Source: an uncultured Flammeovirgaceae bacterium (GTDB lineage: Bacteria; Bacteroidota; Bacteroidia; Cytophagales; Cyclobacteriaceae). Taken from it: a DNA stretch of 64,000 nt. Positions 28,561-36,952 of this stretch are shown piece by piece. The number at the start of each line of letters is the position of its first letter. Positions within the stretch are counted from its first letter, which is position 1. The notes under the pieces were generated by a model, which saw only the letters and a program-made list of their open reading frames with translations, had not been told where the DNA came from and made no database searches. The stretch lies in contig CAKZYA010000002.1 of assembly GCA_937883755.1 (NCBI GenBank), positions 124,001-188,000 of the forward strand, given 5' to 3'. A program made the translations under genes and the position numbers.

Positions 28561-31133
28561 TACATTCGGAATTCGTTGGCATCTTTTTGTCGTAAGCTCG
28601 CTTTTTCTTTGATACCCACACTAAATCCGTGATAATCCATATTGAAAATGGTAGTAGGATTATCTTTTAGTTTTCGCGCTAGTAGGTCAGCTAGCTTTTC
28701 TTCATCAAAAGCTTTACTCGCCACTGAACCACCCGCTCTCAGATACTCTTGAGCCATCACAGCAGGCGATCGCAATGATTCTAACTGTTTAGCAATCCTA
28801 GCAGTGCGTTCCTCTGGGTTCTGCAAAAAGCTTTCTATTAACTCAGCAGGCATGGTAGATTTTTCTAGCAACTCGTAGGCTTTGAAGTACTTTTTATTGT
28901 GTTCTCTAGGCACTACTCTCTCCCCTGGGGTGAGCATGGCATGCACTACATCGTCGTTAACGTTCGGGCCAGGTACTGAGGATACCCCTTTCTTGTAACG
29001 AGGAATGGGTTGGGCAACAATAGCGGCAGTTTGGGTAGCTCCGGCTACCCCTGCGGCAGCAGCTAAAACAGCATTAAGTGGTGGCGGCGCAGAGCTTAAG
29101 GCTCTACTAACAGCAATTGCAGTATTGATAATTGAATTAAATACGCCAGCGGCTTTGTCTACTACAGCTTGCCTTCTTAAGATAGCTCTTCGTTTAGCAT
29201 CAGTTTCAGCGAGAACGCGCTCTTCAGCCTGAGCGTTGCCGCGAACTAAATCTAACCGCTTTTCTTCAAATTCTTCTAACTCTTGCAGTCTGCGATCAGA
29301 AAGCCCAGCATTAAAGTCGGCAATGGATTGGGTAATAGAGATAGTAGCGGAAGCTATTTCTTCTGCTACACGGATACGTAATTGTCTTTCTTCTTCTATC
29401 TGCTGCTTAGCTGCTTCCGTTTCTTTATTTAATCGGTCTTGCTTTATTTTGAATAATTCATCAGCCTGTTCTCTAGCTTCATTGACGTTTAGCAGTTCTA
29501 CTTCATCTAGCCCCAATGTTCGGATTTCTTCCTTGGTTTGCTCAAGATCTTCTAATAATTTATCTAAAACCCTTGGATCACCAATTTTCTCAATACTATT
29601 TCTTGCCCGAATAGCAGATAGCTCGGTTTCATCTAATTTCTTTTGCAGCTTTTCTAGTTCAGTTTGAGTAAGCGCGGTGCTAAAGTCTCGGTTAGCATCA
29701 ATCAAACTACGATACTGAGTGACTAGGTTTCGCTGAGCTTCGGTAAGCTGTTCGGTAGGTTCGGGGCCAATCGAATCCTCTTGCCCTAATGCAAAAGTTT
29801 TAAGCTGTTCAATTAACTCGCTGTAGGTGCCTTTCATGATATCTAACGCCTTGTTAGTGTCAGAAAGTTGAGCTACATAATTCTGCCCTGCCTGATATTC
29901 AATGCCAGCATCAATGAGTCGTTGCAAATTTTCGCGCTCTTGTTGTAGATCTGCTATACGCTGGCCAGCTTCAGCAATAGCATTCACTACTTCATCTTGT
30001 GATAAACTATCGGAAAGAGATGCGGCGAAATCTTCAGCTCGCGACTCAGCTCCTTTAAATACATCAATAATAGCATTTGTCCAGCGAAGAAGGTTGGCTC
30101 CAGTGTCCGCTAGAAATGTGCTAATCGCTGTACCTAACCCTTTAAATTGATTAGAAAACCGAACTAACTCTTCATTCAGCTTAGTTTGCGCCTCTAATTG
30201 CGCCTCCGACTGTTCAGTATACGCTTTCTGTTCTGAGCTAACATCTTCTAACGCTCCATCAATATCTTGTAAGGTTGTGAGGAATTGTAAGCCAGTTTTT
30301 TCACCTGCCTCACCAAAAATATCGGCAATTGCGGTGCCCACTTTTTGGGATTGAGGAGGCAGGGTATCTAGCTGGCGACTAATGTCAATAATAATATCTT
30401 TTATACTAGTTGCTCCAGACTCTAAATCTTTTTGTATCTGACGTGAATCTAACCCAATACCTTCTAATGCATCAGCAGTGGCTTTAGGAAGTTCGCGCAA
30501 GCGAATCGTCGCTTCTTCAATAACAGCCGCTCCATAGTCATTAAAAGTACCCGCCCTGGCAGCTAATACCTGCAAATCCACAAATTCTTTCAATGAGAAG
30601 TTGGCTTCTTTGTAAAGAGCTGGATATTCTTGCAGTATACTCAAATATTCTCCCGCAGCGTCTGCCCCCTCTGTAAAACCTCTAGCTACTTCATCAAATG
30701 CCTCCTGTTGTGATATTTGAAACTGTTTTGAATTAGCATTAACAGCAATCAGTATTTCGTTAAAATCAGCTCCAAACGTATCGGCTAATGCTTTAATTTG
30801 CGCTGTTAGTCTGTCTAGATCTGCTCCCGACGTTCCAGTAAGCTGAGCAACTTCCTTTCGGAATTTTTGGGTTTCAGCCACAAGTCTTGCCATCTGCTCA
30901 ACCCCCTCTTTGAATGTAATAGCCAGACCTAAGCCTCCCAGCAGTTTACCCATCCCAGCAAATGAAGTGTTGAGCTTAGTGGATTGAGAGATCGATTCAC
31001 CGATAGATTTATTCAAATCACCAACCGCACCCTCGGAGCTTTCGGCTGATTTTTCTATATCTTTGAAATCACTCTTTACCTGCCGAATAGCAGATTTATC
31101 GATTTGATAGCGAACAGGAATGTCGACAGCCAC
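28560..31133 (-). CDS. Tail tape measure protein
   Basis: 857 residues. The N-terminal ~130 residues are coiled-coil with a TP901-type tape measure region (FGADFNEILIAVNAN), long heptad-rich helices run to about 700, a hydrophobic alanine-rich segment (AAAAGVAGATQTAAIVAQP) follows and then the typical motif LTPGERVVP. Tape measure proteins set tail length and pass the membrane during ejection. The chaperone gene with its frameshift lies just upstream, the normal arrangement. Confidence 0.8.
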   Translation of the reverse strand: MAVDIPVRYQIDKSAIRQVKSDFKDIEKSAESSEGAVGDLNKSIGESISQSTKLNTSFAGMGKLLGGLGLAITFKEGVEQMARLVAETQKFRKEVAQLTGTSGADLDRLTAQIKALADTFGADFNEILIAVNANSKQFQISQQEAFDEVARGFTEGADAAGEYLSILQEYPALYKEANFSLKEFVDLQVLAARAGTFNDYGAAVIEEATIRLRELPKATADALEGIGLDSRQIQKDLESGATSIKDIIIDISRQLDTLPPQSQKVGTAIADIFGEAGEKTGLQFLTTLQDIDGALEDVSSEQKAYTEQSEAQLEAQTKLNEELVRFSNQFKGLGTAISTFLADTGANLLRWTNAIIDVFKGAESRAEDFAASLSDSLSQDEVVNAIAEAGQRIADLQQERENLQRLIDAGIEYQAGQNYVAQLSDTNKALDIMKGTYSELIEQLKTFALGQEDSIGPEPTEQLTEAQRNLVTQYRSLIDANRDFSTALTQTELEKLQKKLDETELSAIRARNSIEKIGDPRVLDKLLEDLEQTKEEIRTLGLDEVELLNVNEAREQADELFKIKQDRLNKETEAAKQQIEEERQLRIRVAEEIASATISITQSIADFNAGLSDRRLQELEEFEEKRLDLVRGNAQAEERVLAETDAKRRAILRRQAVVDKAAGVFNSIINTAIAVSRALSSAPPPLNAVLAAAAGVAGATQTAAIVAQPIPRYKKGVSSVPGPNVNDDVVHAMLTPGERVVPREHNKKYFKAYELLEKSTMPAELIESFLQNPEERTARIAKQLESLRSPAVMAQEYLRAGGSVASKAFDEEKLADLLARKLKDNPTTIFNMDYHGFSVGIKEKASLRQKDANEFRM

Positions 31134-31307
31134 GGCGTAAGAAATGAGGTGAGAAAGAAAGGTGAGCTAGATACGCTCCAAGCCGTGGTACAGCCGTCTA
31201 AAGACAGTGAAAGATAGTAAAATTAGGTGGAAAGAGAAAAAAGTAAAAAGTGAGGGGTTGGTGCGGTATCTTCCAGTGGACTAAGTCAGACACACCTCCC
31301 AAACCAG

Positions 31308-31517
31308 TTACTCGGTATTTCCAGGTACTCGGAACCTCACATTAAATCGAAACAGTGGCCTATCACTGTTTTTTGTCAAATCAACAAAGACACAACGATG
31401 CAAACTGCCTTCTTTAATCATTCTTGCCCAATATACTTTGGGTAAAGGTTGATCTGCACTGTTAGGCTCGTAATGACCTTTGAATGGATTCCAATAGAAG
31501 TTGATGTTTAAAGTCAT
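31308..31517 (-). CDS. Small protein between tail chaperone and tape measure
   Basis: 69 residues, beta-rich, starting at an ATG that overlaps (ATGA) the stop of the frameshifted chaperone extension at 31514. That coupling supports both frames. No family recognised. A further 174 bp without a gene separates it from the tape measure start. Confidence 0.5.
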   Translation of the reverse strand: MTLNINFYWNPFKGHYEPNSADQPLPKVYWARMIKEGSLHRCVFVDLTKNSDRPLFRFNVRFRVPGNTE

Positions 31518-31690
31518 TTTTCCAACGCCGCTATTTTCTTCTCTAAAAACAAGTGGTAGCCTAGCACCGACTGACTTAGTAAAAACCGATACTGATCCGG
31601 GTCAGAGTTTGATATTTTGTGATACCCAATATCACGTTTCTTTTCGTTTTCTATGATTTGAGTTTTGAACGATAAGTAGTCAGCAAGCTC
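31514..31690 (-). CDS. Frameshifted extension of the tail assembly chaperone (gpT-like)
   Basis: After a -1 slip on A AAA AAG the frame continues from G31690 with ELADYLSFKTQIIENEKK and ends at a TGA at 31514, adding 58 residues. The frame has no usable ATG start before it, is open throughout, and its stop overlaps the next ATG. This is the arrangement of lambda gpG/gpGT, where the rare fusion helps tape measure assemble with tail tube. The joined product would have about 237 residues. Confidence 0.65.
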   Translation of the reverse strand, partial: ELADYLSFKTQIIENEKKRDIGYHKISNSDPDQYRFLLSQSVLGYHLFLEKKIAALEK

Positions 31691-32226
31691 TTTTTTTGCT
31701 CGCCTACTTGAAATAGGGTCTGCAAATCGCTCTCCGAGAAACTGCTCAGATTGAGCAAGTCGGAGACTGGCTTGCTTAAAAAAAAATCTTTGACTTTCTG
31801 CTTACGAAAGGCTTCAATCTTTTTTACGTTGTAGTCGTAATCGTAATCTTGTAAATCTTCCTCTTCAGTAAAGTATACTGCACTGCAAAAGTTGTACAAC
31901 GTAGTAATATCTAGCCCAGTTCTGATCGCTTCCCGCAAAGCATAGTTAAGTACAGAGGCTTTAGATAGCTCTCCTCGTTCTAAGTGCTGCTCTAACTGCT
32001 CTAGGGTGGGCGCAATGTGCGTAAAGGAAAGTCGGTTATGAAACTCTGTAAAAAAAGCTTGCGTCTTGTAATACCGCTCTACGGGCATATCCAGTAAATT
32101 GCCAAATGTGTATAACCTCCCAAATCCAGGTAAGTCAAAAGCGAGCTCAATCAACTTCTTGTAATCTGGATGAAGAAGGGTGTGCGGCTTTTCGTAGTAG
32201 AAAGGATTTCTTAGACGAAGTTTCAT
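31651..32226 (-). CDS. Tail assembly chaperone (gpG-like)
   Basis: 191 residues, mainly helical with an acidic middle (EEEDLQDYDYDYN). Genes of this position and size, upstream of the tape measure gene, encode tail chaperones. The in-frame product ends at TAG 31653-31651, 12 codons after GAG CAA AAA AAG, a canonical slippery site. Function rests on context plus the frameshift signal; sequence similarity is not claimed. Confidence 0.6.
   Translation of the reverse strand: MKLRLRNPFYYEKPHTLLHPDYKKLIELAFDLPGFGRLYTFGNLLDMPVERYYKTQAFFTEFHNRLSFTHIAPTLEQLEQHLERGELSKASVLNYALREAIRTGLDITTLYNFCSAVYFTEEEDLQDYDYDYNVKKIEAFRKQKVKDFFLSKPVSDLLNLSSFSESDLQTLFQVGEQKKSLLTTYRSKLKS
31690..31696 (-). promoter_or_regulatory. 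-1 ribosomal frameshift slippery heptamer A AAA AAG
   Basis: On the minus strand seven As followed by G are framed C AA AAA AAG, giving the heptamer A AAA AAG in register, the most efficient type in bacteria. The -1 frame after it is open for 58 codons. An SD-like or hairpin stimulator was not identified by eye. Confidence 0.65.
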
Positions 32227-32441
32227 TTATCTTGATGAATTGCTGTTGTTATTTTGCCCCAAAAATGGGTAAACGTTCTAAGAAAAACAGTTGGAATATT
32301 TAGTATGCCTTGACTGCCTTGCCGCCCTTCCCATTGCAGTATATGTCCACGTCTTTTTAATCGAATCGCTATAAAAATCTCAAACTGATCGTTAACCAGT
32401 TTTTTGCCAGTCCATAATTTATCGTCAATATTTGAGTTCAT
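32223..32441 (-). CDS. Small phage protein, unknown
   Basis: 72 residues, basic (FIAIRLKRRGHILQWEGRQG), overlapping the start of the chaperone gene by 4 nt and the previous gene by 17 nt. No motif recognised. Confidence 0.45.
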   Translation of the reverse strand: MNSNIDDKLWTGKKLVNDQFEIFIAIRLKRRGHILQWEGRQGSQGILNIPTVFLRTFTHFWGKITTAIHQDK

Positions 32442-32889
32442 TCTGTATTTTGTGAATATTTATTTGCAATAGTTCCCACACTTTTTCTTCATACGTTAGT
32501 TCGAGCTCAGTACGCTTAGTGCCTATTGAAATAATGCCAACATCTAATTTTAAATACTCTACTCTTTTTAAAAACCTTGGGGTTAGTAATAGATCTCCCT
32601 CATCACTAAACTTAGCATGAATCAACGGAATCTCTAACGTTTTGCGAGGTTGGCTGGATTGTCTATTTTGATTTTTTAGCTCATCAACTTTTTCATTTAA
32701 ATTTCCTTGATAACATTTGCATACCTCCAAATCACGCTCCCGCCAAGCAATCTCTTGTTTGTATTGATAAGCATCACTTCTGGTTTTTTGACGGGCATAG
32801 AATAACTGATATTTCAAAGCGTGTTCTCGGTAAGCCCAAATACCTAGCGCAACTATTAATGATATTGTGAGTATTGTGGTTAATGTCAT
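32425..32889 (-). CDS. Membrane-anchored coiled-coil protein, spanin-like
   Basis: 154 residues with one N-terminal membrane helix (TLTTILTISLIVALGIWAY) followed by a coiled coil with two close Cys (LEVCKCYQG, about 57-61) and a globular end. The layout recalls i-spanin (Rz) proteins, but it lies between terminase and tail chaperone, away from the endolysin at the left end. Confidence 0.4.
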   Translation of the reverse strand: MTLTTILTISLIVALGIWAYREHALKYQLFYARQKTRSDAYQYKQEIAWRERDLEVCKCYQGNLNEKVDELKNQNRQSSQPRKTLEIPLIHAKFSDEGDLLLTPRFLKRVEYLKLDVGIISIGTKRTELELTYEEKVWELLQINIHKIQNELKY

Positions 32890-33230
32890 TTCAATCTTTT
32901 AAATGAATCAATACCATAAAAACTATTCAACGTCAACAACTGTAATGTTATCGGTTTATCAGCATGAAGTATGGTGTTGCAAAGAACTTTACCACAATCA
33001 TCAACTATTTCCCAAAGATTAGTATGAGTTAGCCCTATGTATGATTTTCTAACTGTACACCTTCTTTCTCTATATAAAAACTCATCACCGTCTACTAAAA
33101 AATTGACACCTTTTACTCTAAATTTAGCTTTTAGCTCATCATTGACAATAAATAGCCAACGTATCTTACTGTAAAACCTACATTGCCCAAATTTGTGCCA
33201 ACCATCAGTATACACTTGAACACCCATCAC
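32886..33230 (-). CDS. Small phage protein, unknown
   Basis: 114 residues, mixed alpha/beta with three Cys. ATGA-coupled on both sides (overlaps of 4 nt), so translation of the run 32223-33526 is chained. No family recognised. Confidence 0.4.
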   Translation of the reverse strand: MMGVQVYTDGWHKFGQCRFYSKIRWLFIVNDELKAKFRVKGVNFLVDGDEFLYRERRCTVRKSYIGLTHTNLWEIVDDCGKVLCNTILHADKPITLQLLTLNSFYGIDSFKRLK

Positions 33231-33526
33231 CCTAACTCAATTCTCTGAGGCATAAATCGCGTTACCAGGTAATTGAATCCAGCCAAACTAATGCAATACA
33301 CTGGCCAATACCAGATCGAAGCGTGTACCCCCGAAAAAAAGCCTACTGTACCCCAAATGCTTGGCATACAGATTACGCAGGTAATAAATGGCTTTGCCCA
33401 GTAGCTACCAAAAGTGTTTTTCAGGCTTGCCCGAAGAAAATAGAGTAATTGCCCTTCAGCACTAATAGCATTTAAGCCGAATATGAATAGGCTGTTGGCT
33501 AAGAATGAAAGTAGTAAACTATCCAT
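33227..33526 (-). CDS. Phage membrane protein with CxxC-M-S motif
   Basis: 99 residues with about three hydrophobic segments and a conserved-looking CVICMPSIWGTVGFF. I remember similar CxxCMxSxxGT membrane proteins in Bacteroidota phages, encoded near the terminase; their role is unknown. A lysis or superinfection-exclusion function is possible. Confidence 0.5.
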   Translation of the reverse strand: MDSLLLSFLANSLFIFGLNAISAEGQLLYFLRASLKNTFGSYWAKPFITCVICMPSIWGTVGFFSGVHASIWYWPVYCISLAGFNYLVTRFMPQRIELG

Positions 33527-33668
33527 CTTGATATTGTTTTTCTAAACGATCACCTACTAAAACAGCAAACAGCAACAACCCTAATTTCAAGTCAAACAGT
33601 ATTCCTATGCCGATTAAGCCTTCATAAAACAAAAGGATACCACCAACCAAAAGTAAACTACGCTGCAT
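33519..33668 (-). CDS. Tiny membrane protein
   Basis: 49 residues starting at ATG 33668. About two hydrophobic segments (SLLLVGGILLFYEGLIGIG, then LGLLLFAVLVG) and a short charged tail. It overlaps the end of the large terminase by 11 nt and the next gene by 8 nt, so it fills the gap in the coupled chain exactly. Function unknown; holin-like in size. Confidence 0.55.
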   Translation of the reverse strand: MQRSLLLVGGILLFYEGLIGIGILFDLKLGLLLFAVLVGDRLEKQYQDG

Positions 33669-34893
33669 GGCGTTGGTATTTTCGCGGGTTTTTCACAAAG
33701 TCAGGAAAGGCAGCATTCATGATATATCTTGATATATCAAAAAAGTGCCTCCCCTCAATACTAGTCTTAATTAAATTGCCATGCTCATCTACCCGCGCAT
33801 TTTCCATGTCCTCAATCAAATGTGTGCAACTTGGGTCAATCTCAATAGTAGCATGAGTTAGAATGCTATTGCAAAGAGGTCTATCCTCCGAATGAGGTAA
33901 ATTCCTATTGCGAACTTTAATGTGATCGTTACGCACTCGCAGCTTACTTTTGATGATTTGCCAATCACTACGGTTACTGTTGGTGGTACGTTTACTACCC
34001 GTTGCATCTCCGGTAATGATAGGGTTAATGATACGAGCTCCGTATTGGGAGTAAAGATGATTACATAAAGCCTCTGTTCCGCTATCACGAAGCTGATGCT
34101 CTTTTTGAAATTGTAATGTAAATAGATTAGGTCGTTGAGCAAACACATTCGTTACAGGGTCAACATTAAAATCGAATCCAGACCATTGCGGTAAATGGGG
34201 ATTGTACACTAACCTCTTTTTTGATACATGCTTTGCTCTATCAAACATATAGAAGTATGGCCTATCGTTCGCATTTACCCGTCTAGCCAAGTATTCCTGG
34301 TCAAAAGTGAGTGGGTCTAGCTGATTCTTTGCCTCATCAATTTCTCTAGAATCAATAAGTGGATTGTCGTAACTGGTATAATGGTGATAAGACCAATTTT
34401 CCAATTCTTTCGCTTGGTCACAGATTTGAGCGAAATAGTTGTAATTACCTTTTGGAGTTGATAAGAACCAAGCGTCTCCTTTATAATCCGTTAGTGTTGC
34501 CCGAATCGTTTCTTGCCAAGCCTGTTTATTCTTTTTGGCTTTAGCAAACTCATCCATGATTGCCCGGTGATACTTGCGACCCCTTCCTGAGTCGGGATCT
34601 TCCATACTCCAAAATTCAATCTTACCACCTCCATGAAAATACATCACCCGAGTATTTTCATTTTTTTCAGTAATAGCATCTTTAAAGGTTGATTTTAATT
34701 CTCGCCAAACATCCTGCAAGTCTTTGTAGATAGGAAACCAAATGCCTACATACATCTCTTGTAACGCAATCGCTGCTAATAACACAATCATAGAGCTTTT
34801 ACCAAACCTACGACCGCACTCTACAGCATTAAAGCGTTTACGATTCTGAAGAATCTTCTTTTGGTTGATATGTGGACGGGGTAATAAGATCAG
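33658..34893 (-). CDS. terL: Terminase large subunit, non-ATG (CTG) start
   Basis: Translation from the CTG at 34893 gives 411 residues. The Walker A motif ECGRRFGKSS lies at residues 25-34, upstream of the first ATG (34791), so the ATG start would delete it. Walker B IMDEFA, the coupling motif LSTPKG, and RNase H-like nuclease aspartates in GFDFNVDP, GDATG and FFDIS are all visible. The start region (LLPRPHINQKKI) matches TerL N-termini. It overlaps terS by 56 nt. Besides CTG, a +1 frameshift out of terS could make the N-terminus. The protein pumps DNA into the capsid and cuts it. Confidence 0.8.
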   Translation of the reverse strand: MILLPRPHINQKKILQNRKRFNAVECGRRFGKSSMIVLLAAIALQEMYVGIWFPIYKDLQDVWRELKSTFKDAITEKNENTRVMYFHGGGKIEFWSMEDPDSGRGRKYHRAIMDEFAKAKKNKQAWQETIRATLTDYKGDAWFLSTPKGNYNYFAQICDQAKELENWSYHHYTSYDNPLIDSREIDEAKNQLDPLTFDQEYLARRVNANDRPYFYMFDRAKHVSKKRLVYNPHLPQWSGFDFNVDPVTNVFAQRPNLFTLQFQKEHQLRDSGTEALCNHLYSQYGARIINPIITGDATGSKRTTNSNRSDWQIIKSKLRVRNDHIKVRNRNLPHSEDRPLCNSILTHATIEIDPSCTHLIEDMENARVDEHGNLIKTSIEGRHFFDISRYIMNAAFPDFVKNPRKYQRHAA

Positions 34894-35380
34894 TTATTTC
34901 TTTATCAAATGAAACATGATGCTCTGATTTCTGCTTATTGTCTTTTTCATAACCACCGTGATACTTGAGAAGCTTTTCCATTGCATCCAGCTTACTGTAT
35001 CCTTTCACTTTCTTGGAATAGCCTTCAATATTGCCATAGCGATCTTTTATCTCTTCAGACTCTAGCTGCTGAATAGCAAAACGGTGATCGTCGGGCATTT
35101 TATGAATAGAAAGTAAACCACCATTTTCGTCGTAGATCTCTTTCTTATCAAATCGGACAATCTTGGTTAAACCTTCTAGTACTTCGGTGATGTCGGCAAT
35201 GCGTTCACTTTTCTGTTTTTCTAACTCTGATTGAATGTATTGTTGGATAACAGGTTTTGACAAGTTTTCTGAAGCAATCTGTTGAGCAGAATTTTCACTA
35301 TACCCCGCTCGAATTGCAGCCTGCGTAGCATTCAAATCTACCATGTATTCTTCACAAAACCGTTTCTGCTTATCCGTCAT
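34838..35380 (-). CDS. terS: Terminase small subunit
   Basis: 180 residues from the ATG at 35380 (MTDKQKRFCEEYMVDLNA), which fits the usual N-terminus better than an in-frame ATG at 35413. The N-terminal HTH (NATQAAIRAGYSENSA) is typical of the Terminase_2 family that recognises the packaging site. The C-terminus overlaps terL. The packaging (cos/pac) site is probably within or near this gene. Confidence 0.75.
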   Translation of the reverse strand: MTDKQKRFCEEYMVDLNATQAAIRAGYSENSAQQIASENLSKPVIQQYIQSELEKQKSERIADITEVLEGLTKIVRFDKKEIYDENGGLLSIHKMPDDHRFAIQQLESEEIKDRYGNIEGYSKKVKGYSKLDAMEKLLKYHGGYEKDNKQKSEHHVSFDKEITDLITPSTYQPKEDSSES

Positions 35381-35457
35381 AACCTCAAAAAAAACAAAGG
35401 GGTATCTCACCACCCCTCTGTCAACTATTTCTACAAAAACAACCTAAATTATATTTT

Positions 35458-35778
35458 CTATGCTGCCTCATATGCCTCGACGGGCTGAATAATCTCACCC
35501 TTCCGGGTTAACAGTTCAGCATGGATATACTTCATGCTTTTGCCAGAGCTAATAAATAAGTCGCCACTATCTTCTAAATCAAGCTCTTTCGCTTCCAATA
35601 CTGCTACACTGGCATTATCGGCGGCGGCTTGTGCTGAGTCAATCAGATTCTTGTTCATGAATAGCAACAAGTCTGACGGCTGGAATCCATCCATCATTGC
35701 TTTAACGGCTGCTACGCCTAGCATAATAACAGCGTCTTTGATTTCAATTAATTCTTTGGTTCCGTGTTCTCCGGCCAT
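35458..35778 (-). CDS. First gene of the late block, unknown
   Basis: 106 residues, helical and acidic (VLEAKELDLEDSGD). It precedes terS and follows the structured leader at 35.8 kb. No family recognised. Confidence 0.45.
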   Translation of the reverse strand: MAGEHGTKELIEIKDAVIMLGVAAVKAMMDGFQPSDLLLFMNKNLIDSAQAAADNASVAVLEAKELDLEDSGDLFISSGKSMKYIHAELLTRKGEIIQPVEAYEAA

Positions 35779-35826
35779 AATATCTCAAGTTTAGTGTTTA
35801 CGATTGAGTGAAATCCAACCTCAAGA

Positions 35827-35883
35827 GCCTATCTTCTCGGCTGGGCTTCGGTTATTCAGTGGCTGGCATAACGCTAGGTAGGC
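35827..35883 (-). ncRNA. Structured 57-nt leader element
   Basis: Read on the minus strand a 7-bp helix closes the element (GCCTACC with GATAGGC, one G-U pair), and inside it GTTAT pairs with ATAAC. It lies in the leader of the first late gene. Could be a control structure or part of a packaging signal. Based on by-eye folding only. Confidence 0.25.
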
Positions 35884-35980
35884 AAAGTTCCTGTTGCTAT
35901 ACACTAGTCTTGACTCTACGTGAAGACCGCCGAGCATTCATGCAATTTCATATGCACGCGAAAATCAAGTTAAATTTGCG

Positions 35981-36079
35981 TGGTGCAGATGGGATTTGAA
36001 CCCACGACCTCTGAGTGTTCCGTCTCGCGGTATCTCGGCCACCGTGGCTCGGTGCTCTACCAAGCCGAGCCAATACACC
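35981..36079 (-). tRNA. tRNA-like element, atypical (99 nt), anticodon uncertain
   Basis: Minus strand. The 3' half has a perfect T-arm (GTGGG TTCAAAT CCCAT) followed by CTGCACC and A, and the 5' end GGTGTA pairs with it at 6 of 7 positions. The CCA is not encoded in the usual place. The middle is unusual: either GGCTCGG/CCGAGCC forms an extended 7-bp D-stem followed by an anticodon arm CGGTG-GCCGAGA-TACCG (anticodon CGA?) and a 22-nt variable region, or a D-stem of 4 bp is followed by a loop with about 25 extra bases. It lies between early and late blocks and may be functional, degenerate or a att-type remnant. Confidence 0.45.
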
Positions 36080-36134
36080 AGTAAATAATATTTACCTCGA
36101 ATGTAGATGAAATCTTTGGGAAATGCAAGTTCAT

Positions 36135-36347
36135 CTACTCAAGCAATTTCTCATGATCTCTAATAGAAATATCACACTGAGCAATTGCCGATGAGAATTT
36201 TGCCCGGATTTCATTGTACGTCTTTTCTGAGAATGGCGACTGATGATGCAAGCTGTCCAGCAGTTTTAATGTGAGGTAAAGATGTTCTTTCTCAGATTTT
36301 CGGTAAGCGATATGCTTAATTATCTCAAGTTTGTTCATAGTATTCAT
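36135..36347 (-). CDS. Small helical phage protein, unknown
   Basis: 70 residues, charged and helical (HLYLTLKLLDSLHH). First gene downstream of the early block before the tRNA-like element. No family recognised. Confidence 0.4.
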   Translation of the reverse strand: MNTMNKLEIIKHIAYRKSEKEHLYLTLKLLDSLHHQSPFSEKTYNEIRAKFSSAIAQCDISIRDHEKLLE

Positions 36348-36359
36348 GTTTTTACTGAT

Positions 36360-36941
36360 TCAGAAATGAAGGGTGTTAATCTCTTTCTTCATTGAATTAA
36401 TTAACTGCCGTTGATTTATAGAAAGCCAGTAGAATTTATCAAGAAGCGTATCCCGCAAATCATGCTTGGTTTTATGTAGTAATGGTGCTTCTTTAACTTT
36501 CTCAACTTTTAAAGAATTTACATAGCGGGTATCTACGCTAACCACATAAAGCCCTGCATATATTGGTAATTCAATCTTATCTACTAAATAGTCAGGCACA
36601 CAATAGTAGAACCGATTTGGGGCAAAGCGTTTTTTAAACCGCACTTGGCAACACTCAGCCCCATAAAAGTACTTTCCTTCATGTATACCACACTTTGAGA
36701 CAGATTCGCTTCTCCAGCTTTGATACCAACCTGCTGGATTTTGAAGCTGAATATGCTTTTCCTGTTTCTTAAAATCAGCACGAAAATCTGACAATGATAT
36801 TTTGATTTCAATCTCAATAGCGTAACCTGATTTAGTCAATCCAAAATAATCAGATTCCCAACCAAACACATAGCTATTGCATAGCTGGTAGTCATGCCTT
36901 AATTCAAGCAAAGGTTTTTGTATAGTAGATTCTGTAAACAT
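36360..36941 (-). CDS. MmcB/PD-(D/E)XK-type nuclease-like protein
   Basis: 193 residues. WESDYFGLTKSGYAIEIEIK is followed by LSDFRADFKKQEKH: an acidic residue before a strand, then the E-x-K core, as in PD-(D/E)XK nucleases of the MmcB/DUF type common in Bacteroidota phages. A hydrophobic strand at 130-150 follows. Likely DNA processing during replication; specificity unknown. Confidence 0.55.
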   Translation of the reverse strand: MFTESTIQKPLLELRHDYQLCNSYVFGWESDYFGLTKSGYAIEIEIKISLSDFRADFKKQEKHIQLQNPAGWYQSWRSESVSKCGIHEGKYFYGAECCQVRFKKRFAPNRFYYCVPDYLVDKIELPIYAGLYVVSVDTRYVNSLKVEKVKEAPLLHKTKHDLRDTLLDKFYWLSINQRQLINSMKKEINTLHF

Positions 36942-36952
36942 TATTTCACAAT

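Noticed and set aside
29236-29667. 143-codon plus-strand frame opposite the tape measure gene
   Set aside because: Ser-rich mirror of a coiled-coil coding sequence; no start context.
33858-34148. Minus-strand 96-codon frame inside terL
   Set aside because: It is in another frame of a gene with full TerL motifs and has no domain.
34791-34793. ATG 34791 as the start of the large terminase
   Set aside because: It would remove the Walker A motif that lies just upstream in the same open frame.
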